In this document: in pieces, positions 44,876 through 54,536 of the stretch | Layout of the letters: every line of letters begins with the position of its first letter | Numbering within the stretch: position 1 is the first letter of the stretch | NCBI RefSeq assembly: GCF_017254915.1 | Contig: NZ_JAFKCT010000001.1 | Span: forward strand, 744,001 to 808,000 | Direction: 5' to 3' | From: Algoriphagus oliviformis | Lineage (GTDB): Bacteria; Bacteroidota; Bacteroidia; Cytophagales; Cyclobacteriaceae | DNA length: 64,000 bases | Translations under genes and position numbers: made by a program | Notes under the pieces: model-generated | The model's database searches: none | What the model saw: only the letters and a program-made list of their open reading frames with translations | What the model was told of the DNA's origin: nothing

Positions 44876-46162
44876 ATGAAACGAAGAAATTTTATCCATA
44901 TGTCAGCACTCGGCGCAGGAAGCTCCCTTTTGGCTGCCGGCTCAGCCTTTGGCGCCAGCAAGTCCGACCCCATCGAAACCAAACTCGAACAACTGGCCTC
45001 CCGAGTCGCGGACGTAGTGCCCATCTCCATGGAGGAGCGGAAAGCCCGTGTAGCCAAAGCCCAGGACTTGATGGCCAAAAACGGCTTTGCCGCCATCGTC
45101 CTCGACTCGGGCACGACCATGAACTACTTCACGGCCATGACTTGGGGCCAAAGCGAGCGTCCCATGGTGGCGGTGATCCCCGCCAAAGGCGAGGTGAGCT
45201 TTGTCTGTCCCAAATTTGAGCAAGGCCGGCTCGAAGAGATGCTCGCCTCAGGCACGAAGCTCGGCGACAAGATCTATCCTTGGGAGGAGGACGAAAGCCC
45301 CTACGAGCAGGTGAAAAAGGCGATTTTGGATTCTGGAGTGACATCCGGCAAGATCGGGATGGAGGAGCGGGTCCGCTTTTTCATCGCGGATGGCGTAAGA
45401 AAAGTGTCTTCTAGTTTCGAAGTCGTGAGTGCCGATCCGATCACGATCCCTTGTCGGATCATCAAGTCCCCGGCGGAAATCGCATTGATGCAGCGAGCGA
45501 CGGATATCACGATCGAAGCGATGAAGCTGGGTTTTGCCGCGCTCAAGGAAGGCGAGGCTCCTTCCCTCTTTTCTTCGGCCGTGGCCCAAGCCCACCAAAA
45601 GATGGGTGCGCGCCATGCCTTTGCGCTGGCGAACTCCGGCCCGGCCTCGGCTTTTCCACACGGCAGCTCCCAGCCCCAAATCCTGAAGAAAGGGGACGTG
45701 GTGCTAGTGGACTGCGGGGCTTTGGTACAAGGCTACAACTCCGACATCAGCCGTACCATCGTCTTTGGTGCGGAGCCGACGCAGCGCCAGCTGGACATTT
45801 GGAATCTGGAAAAAGAAGCCCAAGCTGCGGGCTACAAGGCCGCACAGCTCGGAGCTCCGCTGGAGGCAGTCGATGCCGCGGCGCGAAAAGTGCTTACCGA
45901 TGCGGGTTTTGGGCCGGACTACAAGCTGCCGGGCCTGCCGCATCGTACCGGACATGGCATCGGCATGGACGGACACGAGTGGGGCAATGCCGTGCGTGGC
46001 AACAAGCAGCTCCTCGAACCCGGCATGTGCTTCAGCATCGAACCAAACATTTCCATCGTGGGCGAGTTTGGCGTGCGGCATGAAGACTGCGTGTACATGA
46101 CTGCCGAGGGGCCCGTGTGGTTTTCCCAGCCCAGCCCCTCGATTTCCCAGCCTTTTGCTTAG
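44876..46162 (+). CDS. Exported M24-family Xaa-Pro aminopeptidase
   Basis: A 428-residue metallopeptidase with an apparent Tat signal (MKRRNFIHMSALGAGSSLLA, cleavage near AFGAS). An N-terminal creatinase-like domain (about 45-180) precedes the pita-bread domain. The metal ligands of M24 are visible: first Asp in VDCGALVQGYNSDISRT (second Asp in the same block), His in LPHRTGHGIGMDGHEWG, Glu in MCFSIEPNISIVGEFG and Glu in VRHEDCVYMT. It would release N-terminal residues before proline or act on related dipeptides in the periplasm. A strong terminator follows. Confidence 0.93.
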   Translation: MKRRNFIHMSALGAGSSLLAAGSAFGASKSDPIETKLEQLASRVADVVPISMEERKARVAKAQDLMAKNGFAAIVLDSGTTMNYFTAMTWGQSERPMVAVIPAKGEVSFVCPKFEQGRLEEMLASGTKLGDKIYPWEEDESPYEQVKKAILDSGVTSGKIGMEERVRFFIADGVRKVSSSFEVVSADPITIPCRIIKSPAEIALMQRATDITIEAMKLGFAALKEGEAPSLFSSAVAQAHQKMGARHAFALANSGPASAFPHGSSQPQILKKGDVVLVDCGALVQGYNSDISRTIVFGAEPTQRQLDIWNLEKEAQAAGYKAAQLGAPLEAVDAAARKVLTDAGFGPDYKLPGLPHRTGHGIGMDGHEWGNAVRGNKQLLEPGMCFSIEPNISIVGEFGVRHEDCVYMTAEGPVWFSQPSPSISQPFA

Positions 46163-46229
46163 TATGAACTAAGTCGGTCCGAGTCGCTGACCAACCTATG
46201 CGAGCAAGGTTGCCAATCGTCTGAACTTC

Positions 46230-46271
46230 AAGGATGGATTTTCGGTTTTCCGTGAAATCCATCCTTTTTTT
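46230..46271 (+). terminator. Rho-independent terminator after the M24 peptidase
   Basis: Perfect 12-bp inverted repeat AAGGATGGATTT / AAATCCATCCTT with a 13-base loop and a run of seven T including the last stem bases. It also shows that the open frame upstream of the nitric oxide synthase start is not coding. Confidence 0.93.
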
Positions 46272-46326
46272 GCGCGCATGTGCAGATGGCAAGGGAGAAA
46301 GGGTTTTGCTCAAGATTTATTCTACT

Positions 46327-47469
46327 ATGAGGGAAAAGGCTGAAGCCTTTATCAGGCAATATTACCAAGAGAGTCAATTGGAGGGCGTGTCCGATCGATT
46401 GGAGGAAGTCGAAAAGCAGATTTTGGACCGAGGAACCTACGATCACAGGCCGGATGAGCTCAGCTATGGAGCCAAAGTCGCTTGGCGAAACAGCAATCGG
46501 TGTATCGGGAGGCTTTTTTGGAAGAGCTTGAAAGTCCGAGACCGCAGGGAGCTATCCGATCCCTCTGCCATTTTTGAAGACCTGATGGAGCATCTTGACT
46601 TTGCCACCAACGACGGGAAAATCCGCCCTGTCCTCACGGTCTTTTCGCCCAGCACAGAGCCAACGCAGACTGTGCGGATTTGGAATAAGCAGTTGATACG
46701 CTTTGCCGCGTACCGACAATACGACGGAAAGATACTGGGAGATCCGGAAAGTGTCGCATTCACCGAGCTGTGCGAGTCGCTGGGTTGGGAGGGAAAGAAC
46801 ACGGCTTTCGACGTGTTGCCCATCGTCATACAGGTCGGGAATCAGAGGCCGGAATGGTTTGAGATCCCAAAGGACAAGGTGAAGATCGTCCCGATCAGCC
46901 ATCCGGCCAGTGATTGCCTGGATGAGCTGGGCTTGCAGTGGTATGCGGTGCCGGTGATTTCGGACATGGTTTTGGAGATAGGAGGGGTGGTGTATTCCTG
47001 CGCCCCTTTTAACGGCTGGTACATGCTGACCGAGATCGCGGCGAGGAATCTTGCGGACTCGTTCAGGTACGATCTCCTTCCGGTAGTCGCTGAGCGATTG
47101 GGCTTGGATACCGGTTCTAAAAGGGCGCTTTGGAAAGACAGGGCGCTGCTGGTGCTGCAGGAAGCGGTGCTGCATTCCTTCGAAACTGCGGGAGTGACGC
47201 TGGTGGACCATCATGAGGCTTCGGAGCAGTTTCTCGAGTTTTGTAGAATCGAAGCGGAAAAAGGCCGCGAAGTCCAGGCGGACTGGACATGGATCGTGCC
47301 GCCGACAGCCGGATCGACGACGGGGGTTTTTCACCGGGAATGGAAAAATGAGGTCCTTGAACCCAATTTCTTCTACGCTGATCCGGCTTGGAAAGCCTTG
47401 GACACCGAATATCCTGCAAAGGCATCGGGCTGCCCATTTCACGCGGTCGGGGAAAAGTCACTGATCTGA
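46327..47469 (+). CDS. nos: Bacterial nitric oxide synthase, oxygenase domain
   Basis: A 380-residue haem enzyme that oxidises L-arginine to citrulline and nitric oxide, using electrons from a general flavodoxin or reductase since no reductase domain is fused. The start is placed at MREKAEAFIRQYYQE; earlier in-frame codons run into a terminator. The haem-thiolate Cys59 lies in VAWRNSNRCIGRLFWKSL, nearly identical to the Bacillus enzymes. The arginine-binding Glu236 lies in FNGWYMLTEIAARNLAD. TNDGKIRPVLTVF, WNKQLIRFAAYRQYDG and VLHSFETAGVTLVDHHEASE are further family blocks. The C-terminus is about 15-20 residues longer than in Bacillus and ends SGCPFHAVGEKSLI. No pterin or arginine genes adjoin it; it stands alone between two unrelated genes. 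Confidence 0.95.
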   Translation: MREKAEAFIRQYYQESQLEGVSDRLEEVEKQILDRGTYDHRPDELSYGAKVAWRNSNRCIGRLFWKSLKVRDRRELSDPSAIFEDLMEHLDFATNDGKIRPVLTVFSPSTEPTQTVRIWNKQLIRFAAYRQYDGKILGDPESVAFTELCESLGWEGKNTAFDVLPIVIQVGNQRPEWFEIPKDKVKIVPISHPASDCLDELGLQWYAVPVISDMVLEIGGVVYSCAPFNGWYMLTEIAARNLADSFRYDLLPVVAERLGLDTGSKRALWKDRALLVLQEAVLHSFETAGVTLVDHHEASEQFLEFCRIEAEKGREVQADWTWIVPPTAGSTTGVFHREWKNEVLEPNFFYADPAWKALDTEYPAKASGCPFHAVGEKSLI

Positions 47470-47573
47470 CGTACATGCAAAAGCCCTGTCCATTGCGGGA
47501 GTAATCTTTGCGATTGGCTTACCCTTCCGCTTAAAATATTGTACCTTCGCTGCTTAGTCAAATTCCCCCTCCG

Positions 47574-50405
47574 ATGAGTCAATCCCCTGCTTCACAGGAA
47601 GAATTTATTGAAATTTTTGGTGCCAGAGAGCACAACCTGAAGAATCTGGACATCAAGATCCCACGCAACCAGCTGGTGGTGGTGACGGGACTTTCGGGCA
47701 GCGGCAAGAGTTCCCTTGCCTTTGACACCATCTATGCCGAGGGGCAGCGCCGCTACATGGAGAGCTTTTCGGCCTATGCGAGGTCCTTCCTCGGCGGCAT
47801 GGAGCGTCCCGATGTGGACAAGATCAACGGGCTCTCGCCGGTGATCGCCATCGAGCAAAAGACCACTTCCAAAAACCCCCGATCCACGGTCGGCACGGTG
47901 ACGGAGATCTACGATTTCATGCGTCTGCTCTATGCCCGCGCCGGAGAGGCCTATTCCTATCTGACGGGCAACAAGATGATCCGACAGACGGAGGACCAGA
48001 TCATCGAGCAGCTGTTTTCTAGATTTCAGGACAAAAAACTCTACCTCCTCGCTCCGGTGGTGCGGGGGAGAAAAGGACACTACCGGGAGCTCTTTGAGCA
48101 GATCCGCAAGATGGGCTTTTCCAAAGTCCGCGTGGACAATGTGGTCATGGAGATCGTGCCCAAGATGCAGCTCGACCGATACAAGATCCACGACATCGAG
48201 ATCGTAATCGACCGCATCGTGGCGGACGAGTCGGACCGCTTCCGCATCACGCAATCCCTCAAGTCTGGCCTCCAGCACGGCAAGGGCGTGATCATGGTGC
48301 GGGAGGAAAGCGGCGAAATCCACCACTTCTCCAAGTACCTGATGGATCCGGAGACAGGCCTTTCCTACGACGAGCCTGCCCCGAATCTCTTCTCCTTCAA
48401 TTCCCCCTATGGCGCTTGCCCGACTTGCAATGGCTTGGGCATCACGGAGGAGATTACCCGGGAAAGCATCATTCCCGATCCGAGTCTGAGCATCACCCGA
48501 GGGGGGATCGCCCCGCTGGGAGAATATCGCGACATCTGGATTTTCAAAAAAATCCAAGCCATCCTCAAGCACTACAAATGCAGCATCAGCACCCCGATCA
48601 AGGATCTGCCGGAAGAGGTGGTGGAGGTTTTGCTCTTTGGGGACAAAATCGAAGTGGCCGTGGACTCGGTGAAATACCCCGGCACACAGTGGAATACGAC
48701 CTTTGAGGGAATCGTCAATTTCCTCCAAAAATACCAAGAGGGCTCCTCCGACAAGATCCAGGACTGGGTGAGCGAGTTTACGGTCACGCAGACCTGTCCG
48801 GACTGCGAGGGCTACAGATTGAAAAAGGAGGCCTTGCACTTCAAGATTGCCGAGCGGCACATCGGCGAGCTGGCCGTGATGGACATCAGAAGTCTATCCG
48901 ATTGGTTTGAAGGCTTGGAAGAGCGCATCACCGAAAAGCAGAATATCATCGGAGCGGAAGTCCTGAAAGAAATCCGCAAGCGGATTGGCTTCCTCGTGGA
49001 CATCGGGCTGGACTACCTTTCGCTCAACAGACCGCTGCGGACGCTTTCCGGAGGGGAAGCCCAGCGAATCCGTTTGGCAACACAAATTGGTACACAGCTC
49101 GTGGGCGTGCTTTACATCCTCGACGAGCCGAGCATCGGGCTGCACCAGCGCGACAACGAAAAGCTCATCAAGGCGCTCCAGAGTCTCCGCGACCTTGGCA
49201 ACTCGGTGCTGGTAGTGGAGCATGACAAGGACATGATGCTGGCCTCGGACTTTGTCTTGGACATGGGGCCGGGGGCCGGAAGGCATGGCGGACAGGTCGT
49301 GGCGGCTGGCAAGCCCCAAGAAATCTTCAACAATGGCTCGGTGACGGCAAAGTACCTGAGCGGAAAGATCGGCCTGCCGATTCCCGCCGAGCGGAGAAAA
49401 GGGAAAGGCAAGAGCCTGATTCTAAAGGGCGCGACGGGCAACAACCTCAAAAACGTGACTCTGGAGCTGCCTTTGGGTACCTTGATCCTGATCACGGGCG
49501 TGTCTGGAAGCGGAAAAAGTACGCTGATCCACGAGACGCTGTATCCGATTTTGAACCGGGAATTTTACAACTCCAAAAAGGAGCCGATGCCTTTCGAAAG
49601 CATCGATGGACTCAAGGAGCTGGACAAGGTGATCGAAGTGGATCAGTCGCCCATCGGGCGTACGCCGCGGTCCAATCCGGCAACCTATACGGGCGTGTTC
49701 TCCGACATCCGCACGCTCTTCACCGAGCTGCCGGAAGCAAAAATCCGGGGATACAAGCCCGGCCGCTTCTCTTTCAACGTCAAAGGCGGTCGCTGTGAAG
49801 ACTGCGAGGGTGCGGGCATGAAGCTGATCGAGATGGACTTTCTTCCCGATGTGCACATCCCCTGCGAGACCTGCAAGGGCAAGCGCTACAACAGGGAGAC
49901 GTTGGAAGTACGGTTCAAAGGGAAATCCATCTCCGACGTACTGGACATGACCGTGGAGCAGGCGGTGGAGTTCTTTGAGTTTCAGCCAAAGATCCTCCGG
50001 AAAATCAAAACCCTCAACGAGGTTGGCCTGGGCTACATCACCCTGGGACAGCACGCGACTACCCTCTCTGGCGGCGAGGCACAGCGGGTGAAGCTGGCCA
50101 CGGAGCTGTCCAAAAAAGACACCGGCAAGACCTTCTACATCCTCGACGAGCCGACTACGGGCCTCCATTTCCAAGACATAGACTTGCTGATGGGCGTATT
50201 GCAAAAGCTGGTGGACAAGGGGAATACCGTGCTGATCATCGAGCACAACCTGGACGTGATCAAAGTCGCCGATCGGGTGATAGACCTCGGGCCCGAAGGC
50301 GGAAACAAAGGGGGAACCATCGTCGTCCAAGGTACGCCTGAGGAGGTAGCGGCGCATCCCAAAAGCCATACGGGACGATTCCTGAAGGCCGAGCTAAACT
50401 CCTGA
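47574..50405 (+). CDS. uvrA: Excinuclease ABC subunit A
   Basis: A 943-residue ATPase that finds DNA damage for nucleotide excision repair. Two ABC modules are present: Walker [21 protein letters not shown] (near 33-52) with signature [20 protein letters not shown], and Walker [21 protein letters not shown] (near 640-660) with [18 protein letters not shown]. Zinc-site Cys pairs are [23 protein letters not shown] and [10 protein letters not shown]. The first zinc module lacks its leading Cys-x2-Cys pair: the sequence before CPTC is [19 protein letters not shown] with no Cys. This agrees with my memory of other Bacteroidota UvrA proteins. Full length for the family. Confidence 0.97.
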   Translation: MSQSPASQEEFIEIFGAREHNLKNLDIKIPRNQLVVVTGLSGSGKSSLAFDTIYAEGQRRYMESFSAYARSFLGGMERPDVDKINGLSPVIAIEQKTTSKNPRSTVGTVTEIYDFMRLLYARAGEAYSYLTGNKMIRQTEDQIIEQLFSRFQDKKLYLLAPVVRGRKGHYRELFEQIRKMGFSKVRVDNVVMEIVPKMQLDRYKIHDIEIVIDRIVADESDRFRITQSLKSGLQHGKGVIMVREESGEIHHFSKYLMDPETGLSYDEPAPNLFSFNSPYGACPTCNGLGITEEITRESIIPDPSLSITRGGIAPLGEYRDIWIFKKIQAILKHYKCSISTPIKDLPEEVVEVLLFGDKIEVAVDSVKYPGTQWNTTFEGIVNFLQKYQEGSSDKIQDWVSEFTVTQTCPDCEGYRLKKEALHFKIAERHIGELAVMDIRSLSDWFEGLEERITEKQNIIGAEVLKEIRKRIGFLVDIGLDYLSLNRPLRTLSGGEAQRIRLATQIGTQLVGVLYILDEPSIGLHQRDNEKLIKALQSLRDLGNSVLVVEHDKDMMLASDFVLDMGPGAGRHGGQVVAAGKPQEIFNNGSVTAKYLSGKIGLPIPAERRKGKGKSLILKGATGNNLKNVTLELPLGTLILITGVSGSGKSTLIHETLYPILNREFYNSKKEPMPFESIDGLKELDKVIEVDQSPIGRTPRSNPATYTGVFSDIRTLFTELPEAKIRGYKPGRFSFNVKGGRCEDCEGAGMKLIEMDFLPDVHIPCETCKGKRYNRETLEVRFKGKSISDVLDMTVEQAVEFFEFQPKILRKIKTLNEVGLGYITLGQHATTLSGGEAQRVKLATELSKKDTGKTFYILDEPTTGLHFQDIDLLMGVLQKLVDKGNTVLIIEHNLDVIKVADRVIDLGPEGGNKGGTIVVQGTPEEVAAHPKSHTGRFLKAELNS

Positions 50406-50488
50406 AATTGATACGAAAATCAAGCGCATCGCCCTTCCATCAAAATAAAAGTCCGCATTCCTCGACTGTGGCTAACTTTGGGTCGGTT

Positions 50489-51553
50489 ATGAACAGAGTT
50501 AGGCTTTATTGGATTTTGCAAATTTTGGGATGGGGGAGTTTCGCCTTTGTCAACATCTTTTTTGCCTCCCTCTCCCGCGGAATCACGGCTGTGCAGCTCT
50601 GGGCCTTTGTGGTGCTGGCGGCGTTTTACCTCCTCTCTACCCATGCGCTTCGCCATGTGGTCAAGGCTTACGGCTGGTTTAGGCTGGGGATTTTCAGGCT
50701 TTTGATCCAGACGATTCTCGCGCTGCTGGCGCTGGCTGTGGCCAACGTGCTGGCGCAGATCCTGATCAACCTGGCATTTGGCACCCTGAAGCCCGAGGAG
50801 GACTTTCGCTCGCTGGTCATCACGGTCAACCTGTTCGTCAGCTTCCTCTACTACGCCTTTTGGTTTCTGCTGTATTTTCTTTTCCATTTCCTGGACAACT
50901 ACAACAGCAGCCTCCGGTATGAGGCCAAGATCAACGAGATCCGACTCAACCACCTCAAAAGCCAGCTGAACCCACACTTCATCTTCAACGCGCTCAACTC
51001 CGTCCGCGCGCTGGTGGACGAAGACCCAGACAAGGCCAAGTCCGCCATCACCCGCATATCCAACATGCTGCGCTTTTCGCTGATGATGGACAAAAAGCAG
51101 GTCATCGACTTTGCCGACGAGCTAGCCACGGTGAAGGACTACCTCGCCTTGGAGTCGATCCGTTTTGAGGAGCGGCTGGAGGTGGTGTACCAGATAGAGG
51201 ACGAGTCGTTTAGCTACAAAATCCCCCCAATGATGCTGCAGACTATCGTGGAGAATGCCATCAAGCATGGGATCTCCAATCTGGTCAAAGGAGGCCTCAT
51301 CGAGATCAAATGCCGCGAGGGGCTGGAAAACGAACTGTATATCCAGGTGAAAAACAGCGGCTACCTCAATCCCAACTCCTCCAAAAGCCGCAAGGAAGAC
51401 GGGGGGCATGGTTTGGAAAACACCCGGCAGCGCCTCAAGCTGCTCTACGGAGACCAGGCCAGCTTCCGGATTTTCAACTCGGGAAGCCAATTCGTAATCA
51501 CCGAAATCAAAATTCCGAAACAAAGAGTTACTTTAGAATATCAAACCCAATAA
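50489..51553 (+). CDS. LytS/YehU-type sensor histidine kinase
   Basis: A 354-residue membrane kinase. The start is the ATG giving MNRVRLYWILQILGWGSFAF; an upstream TTG adds 27 residues of no clear character. Four membrane helices span about 8-140, with no separate sensor domain. The phosphoacceptor is in the HisKA-like block LKSQLNPHFIFNALNSVRAL. The ATP-binding domain has ARFEERL-type and PPMMLQTIVENAIKHGIS (N-box) and GGHGLENTRQRLKLLYG (G-box). It lies 3 bases before a LytTR response regulator, its expected partner. The signal sensed is unknown. Confidence 0.93.
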   Translation: MNRVRLYWILQILGWGSFAFVNIFFASLSRGITAVQLWAFVVLAAFYLLSTHALRHVVKAYGWFRLGIFRLLIQTILALLALAVANVLAQILINLAFGTLKPEEDFRSLVITVNLFVSFLYYAFWFLLYFLFHFLDNYNSSLRYEAKINEIRLNHLKSQLNPHFIFNALNSVRALVDEDPDKAKSAITRISNMLRFSLMMDKKQVIDFADELATVKDYLALESIRFEERLEVVYQIEDESFSYKIPPMMLQTIVENAIKHGISNLVKGGLIEIKCREGLENELYIQVKNSGYLNPNSSKSRKEDGGHGLENTRQRLKLLYGDQASFRIFNSGSQFVITEIKIPKQRVTLEYQTQ

Positions 51554-51555
51554 AT

Positions 51556-52287
51556 ATGAGAGCCATTGTAATAGATGACGAAAGGCTTGCACGCAAGGAA
51601 CTGATCAACCTTCTCAATCAATTGGAGACGGTGGAGGTCGTTGGAGAGGCAGTCAATGTGGATGATGCAAAAGAGAAAATAGACCAACTTCAGCCCGATG
51701 TGATTTTCCTCGACATCCAGATGCCGGAAAAGACAGGCTTTGACCTGCTGGAGGAGCTGGACCACGTGCCCCATGTCATTTTTACCACCGCCTACGACGA
51801 ATACGCACTCAAGGCATTCCAAGTGAATGCCCTCGACTACCTGCTGAAGCCCATCGAGCCCAAGAGGCTGGAAGACTCCATCAACAAGCTGCTGGGCAAG
51901 ATCGACGAGGTGTCCAAAAAAGAGGAAGAGCACGCCTCCAACCAAAAGAAGCTGACCTTGGAAGACCAGGTGTTTGTGAAGGACGGCGACAGATGCTGGT
52001 TTGTGAGACTGTCCAATGTGCGTCTTTTTGAGTCCGACGGCAACTACATCAAGGTGTATTTTGACAACTTCAAGCCCATGATCCACAAGTCGCTGAATGC
52101 CTTGGACGAGCGCTTGGACGAGAAGTCGTTCTTTCGCGCCAGCCGCAAGCACATCATCAACCTAGGCTGGGTGGAGGCCATCGAGCCTTGGTTTAACGGC
52201 GGCCTGGTCGTGACGCTCAAAGGCGGCGATCGTATCGAGGTCAGCCGCAGACAGGCTGCCAGATTCAAGGAGATGATGAGCCTTTGA
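51556..52287 (+). CDS. LytTR-family response regulator
   Basis: A 243-residue two-domain regulator. The receiver domain (1-120) has the acidic pocket DDE at 7-9 and the phosphoacceptor Asp53 in IFLDIQMPEKTGFD, followed by TTAYDEYALKAF and the switch Lys in YLLKPIE. The LytTR DNA-binding domain (about 145-243) has LFESDGNYIKVYF, FFRASRKHIINLGWVEAIEP and VSRRQAARFKEMMSL. Coupled to the kinase upstream (3-base gap). Target genes unknown. Confidence 0.95.
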   Translation: MRAIVIDDERLARKELINLLNQLETVEVVGEAVNVDDAKEKIDQLQPDVIFLDIQMPEKTGFDLLEELDHVPHVIFTTAYDEYALKAFQVNALDYLLKPIEPKRLEDSINKLLGKIDEVSKKEEEHASNQKKLTLEDQVFVKDGDRCWFVRLSNVRLFESDGNYIKVYFDNFKPMIHKSLNALDERLDEKSFFRASRKHIINLGWVEAIEPWFNGGLVVTLKGGDRIEVSRRQAARFKEMMSL

Positions 52288-52411
52288 TTTTTTCATAGGC
52301 AAAAAAAAGCATTTGATTTCCGGAAGAAAAATTTGACATTAGGGGACTTATTTGGTAAGAGTACATCAAAAGAAGATTTTTCACACTTAAAACCACTCAA
52401 TCGCTCCCGTT

Positions 52412-53167
52412 ATGAAAGAAGAACGTATCCTGATAGTCGAAGACGACTTGAGTATCGCCGAGAACATCCAGGAGATACTTGAACTCTTGGGCTATGTGAA
52501 TATCGACATCGCCAATTCGGCCAACCAGTGCATCAAGGTCATCAAAAAATACAGACCGGACTTGATATTCATGGATATCAAGCTGAAGGGCGACAAGGAC
52601 GGAATCGAGCTCGGGGAGATTGTAAAGCAGATGGTGGACGCCCCTTTGGTCTTCGTCACTTCCTACAGTGACCCGACCATCATCGAGCGGGCCAAGCGTA
52701 TCGCCCCCGCGGGTTTTATCGTGAAGCCTTTCAATACCAACGATATCCATGCGATCGTAGAGATCGTGCTCTACAACAAGCGTACAAAGCCCGCTCCAGA
52801 GGCCGCAGTGGTCAAGTCTGGCAACGAGAGTCCATTTCTGGTCAATGACGCTGTCTTCATCAAGGCCGACAATGCCTTTGAGCGCGTGCAGTACGACGAC
52901 ATCTACTACGTGGAGGCCAATGGCAACATGGTCACCATTTTCACCAAAAACAGGGACTACAGCATACGGAAATCCATGAAGGAGATCGAGGACATCCTGC
53001 CGTCCCACCTCTTCCTACGCGTGCAGAAATCCTACATCGTACACCTGGGGCAGATCGAGAGCTTCAATACCAAAGAGATCACGCTCAAGCAAAACAGCGT
53101 GATCCAGGTCGGTCGCCAGTACTACAACAGCTTCCTGGCCAAGCTCAATACCATCACTGAAAGTTAA
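52412..53167 (+). CDS. Second LytTR-family response regulator
   Basis: A 251-residue regulator with receiver domain (1-122: acidic EDD at 10-12, phosphoacceptor Asp55 in IFMDIKLKGDKDGIELG, then FVTSYSDPTIIERAKRIAPA) and LytTR domain (about 145-250: YDDIYYVEANGNMVTIF, LFLRVQKSYIVHLGQIESF, VGRQYYNSFLAKL). The receiver differs from the preceding regulator, and the gene sits 124 bases downstream in its own setting, so it may answer to a different kinase. Confidence 0.94.
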   Translation: MKEERILIVEDDLSIAENIQEILELLGYVNIDIANSANQCIKVIKKYRPDLIFMDIKLKGDKDGIELGEIVKQMVDAPLVFVTSYSDPTIIERAKRIAPAGFIVKPFNTNDIHAIVEIVLYNKRTKPAPEAAVVKSGNESPFLVNDAVFIKADNAFERVQYDDIYYVEANGNMVTIFTKNRDYSIRKSMKEIEDILPSHLFLRVQKSYIVHLGQIESFNTKEITLKQNSVIQVGRQYYNSFLAKLNTITES

Positions 53168-53207
53168 TAGACCCCTGGAGGGTTTTTCGACAGAGGGCAA
53201 ACAAAAA

Positions 53208-53229
53208 GGCGGGCAAAACCCGCCTCTTT
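53208..53229 (+). terminator. Terminator after the second response regulator
   Basis: AGGCGG / CCGCCT stem, 6-base loop, followed by CTTT. A second plus-strand hairpin AAATCCCGA / TCGGGATTT with TTTTT tail follows at 53281-53304. Confidence 0.75.
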
Positions 53230-53275
53230 AGATTAACCAAACAATCAACCAAATTAACCCTTACGAGTATGTTTT

Positions 53276-53506
53276 TCAGGAAATCCCGAGTGATCGGGAT
53301 TTTTCGATTTTGTAGATGCTGACCTGATGGAGTTCAGGGTTTTTGTCAGTTTCCAATCCGATTTGTGTAGTTGGTTTAGTTGTTTCAAATCGGGCAGTTT
53401 GTCTTTCGAGGTTGGTTTCAACCTTGGCTTTGACGACGATGGTGATTGCCATTGCAAATCCCAGGGCCGCACAGACGTTTTTTTGAGAAAAGATTGCAGT
53501 AGTCAT
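53276..53506 (-). CDS. Possible small membrane-anchored protein
   Basis: A 76-codon frame on the minus strand starting with ATG. Residues 11-26 form one hydrophobic segment (VCAALGFAMAITIVVK), followed by a polar tail with LERQTARFETTKPTTQIGL. It lies alone in a 610-base gap between a response regulator and an SDR gene. Its last seven residues are encoded by the hairpin at 53281-53302, which is odd for a real gene. No family recognised. The remainder of the gap (53507-53737) shows nothing beyond AT-rich sequence and could hold its promoter. Confidence 0.35.
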   Translation of the reverse strand: MTTAIFSQKNVCAALGFAMAITIVVKAKVETNLERQTARFETTKPTTQIGLETDKNPELHQVSIYKIEKSRSLGIS

Positions 53507-53737
53507 GGCAGTAAATAATGTTGGTTTGTTTTCGTGATAGCCTTAATGCCAAAAGGCGACCAAACTTTAAAAAATGGCTTGTTTGGCTGCATTTGGCCTT
53601 TTGGGGTTTTTGGCCTGTTCGCCTGCGTACACTGTTTCGCCAAGTACGGACAAAAAACCGAACAAAATTCGGTATCTGGCCATTGTATGATTTGACCAAA
53701 AAATTGTCTTCATCGGGGACGATCTGTCCAAAATGAG

Positions 53738-53767
53738 AATAAGCTGCCATGGGGCAGCTTATTTTTT
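53738..53767. terminator. Terminator-like hairpin downstream of the SDR gene
   Basis: Perfect 11-bp stem AATAAGCTGCC / GGCAGCTTATT with loop ATGG and a T-run on the plus side, 11 bases beyond the stop of the minus-strand SDR gene. Confidence 0.75.
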
Positions 53768-53777
53768 GTCGGGGCTG

Positions 53778-54536
53778 TCAGATGTTGATTCCGCCGCTGA
53801 CTTCGATCCTCTGACCGCTGATCCATCTGGCGTCTTCGCTGCAGAGGAAGGCGACTACCCCTCCTATATCCTCGGCGTTGCCGACCCTGCCGAGAGGAGA
53901 GAGGCTGCTGAGCCTTTCTTTGAGCTGGGGATTGCTTCGGATAGCGGCATTGTTGAAGTCGGTCTCGATCGGGCCTGGTGCGACCACGTTTGCCCGGATG
54001 CCCCGGGAGCCGAGCTCCTTGGCCAGGTACTTGGTGAGCGTTTCGATGGCTCCTTTCATGGAGGCGTAGATGGAATAGCCGGGGTTGACGAAGCGGGTGG
54101 TGCCGCTTGAGATGGTGACTATCCCTCCGTCGTTGTTGAGGCTTGGAAGGAGCTTTTGGGTAAGGAAGAACACACCTTTATAGTGGGCATTCATAAAGAG
54201 GTCAAACTGCTCTTCCGTCGCCTGCTCGAAGGGAATCGTGCCGCCCATTCCCGCATTGTGTATGAGGAAGTCAATCCCGGAAGCGTCAAATTCCGCCGCG
54301 AGCACCGTTTGTAGTCTTTTTGCAAATTCATCCAATCCGCTCAGATGGCTTAGGTCCAGCGGAATCGCTCGGGCCTTTCCTCCAAGTGCCTCGATTTCTT
54401 GTACGGTAGCGTCGGCCAAGCCTTGGTTGCTTTGATAGGTAAGGATCACATCGAGTCCTTTTTCAGCCAATCTCAAAGTCATGTCTTTTCCCAGGCCTCG
54501 GCTTCCGCCCGTCACCAGCGCAATTTTCTTTTTCAT
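53778..54536 (-). CDS. Short-chain dehydrogenase/reductase (FabG-like)
   Basis: A 252-residue NAD(P)-dependent oxidoreductase. The start is the ATG giving MKKKIALVTGGSRGLGKDMT; the frame is open upstream but without family character. The cofactor motif TGGSRGLG is at 9-16, NAG in FLIHNAGMGG, and the catalytic Ser-Tyr-Lys in TISSGTTRFVNPGYSIYASM with the Tyr-x3-Lys following (Y-A-S-M-K). The end GQRIEVSGGINI is typical of the classical SDR group. It lies 83 bases downstream of an AraC regulator on the same strand, which probably controls it. Substrate unknown. Confidence 0.92.
   Translation of the reverse strand: MKKKIALVTGGSRGLGKDMTLRLAEKGLDVILTYQSNQGLADATVQEIEALGGKARAIPLDLSHLSGLDEFAKRLQTVLAAEFDASGIDFLIHNAGMGGTIPFEQATEEQFDLFMNAHYKGVFFLTQKLLPSLNNDGGIVTISSGTTRFVNPGYSIYASMKGAIETLTKYLAKELGSRGIRANVVAPGPIETDFNNAAIRSNPQLKERLSSLSPLGRVGNAEDIGGVVAFLCSEDARWISGQRIEVSGGINI

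Noticed and set aside
46234..46326. Upstream in-frame start for nitric oxide synthase
   Set aside because: It lies inside the terminator of the preceding gene, and the encoded residues do not match the family N-terminus.
47592..50369. Two long minus-strand frames (422 and 315 codons) opposite uvrA
   Set aside because: Antisense shadows of uvrA, whose ATPase motifs and zinc sites fix the coding strand.
53778..54536. SDR as the missing 2-keto-3-deoxy-L-fuconate dehydrogenase
   Set aside because: The type fits, but it is 42 kb from fucD, next to its own AraC regulator, with no shared motif upstream; the link is not supported.
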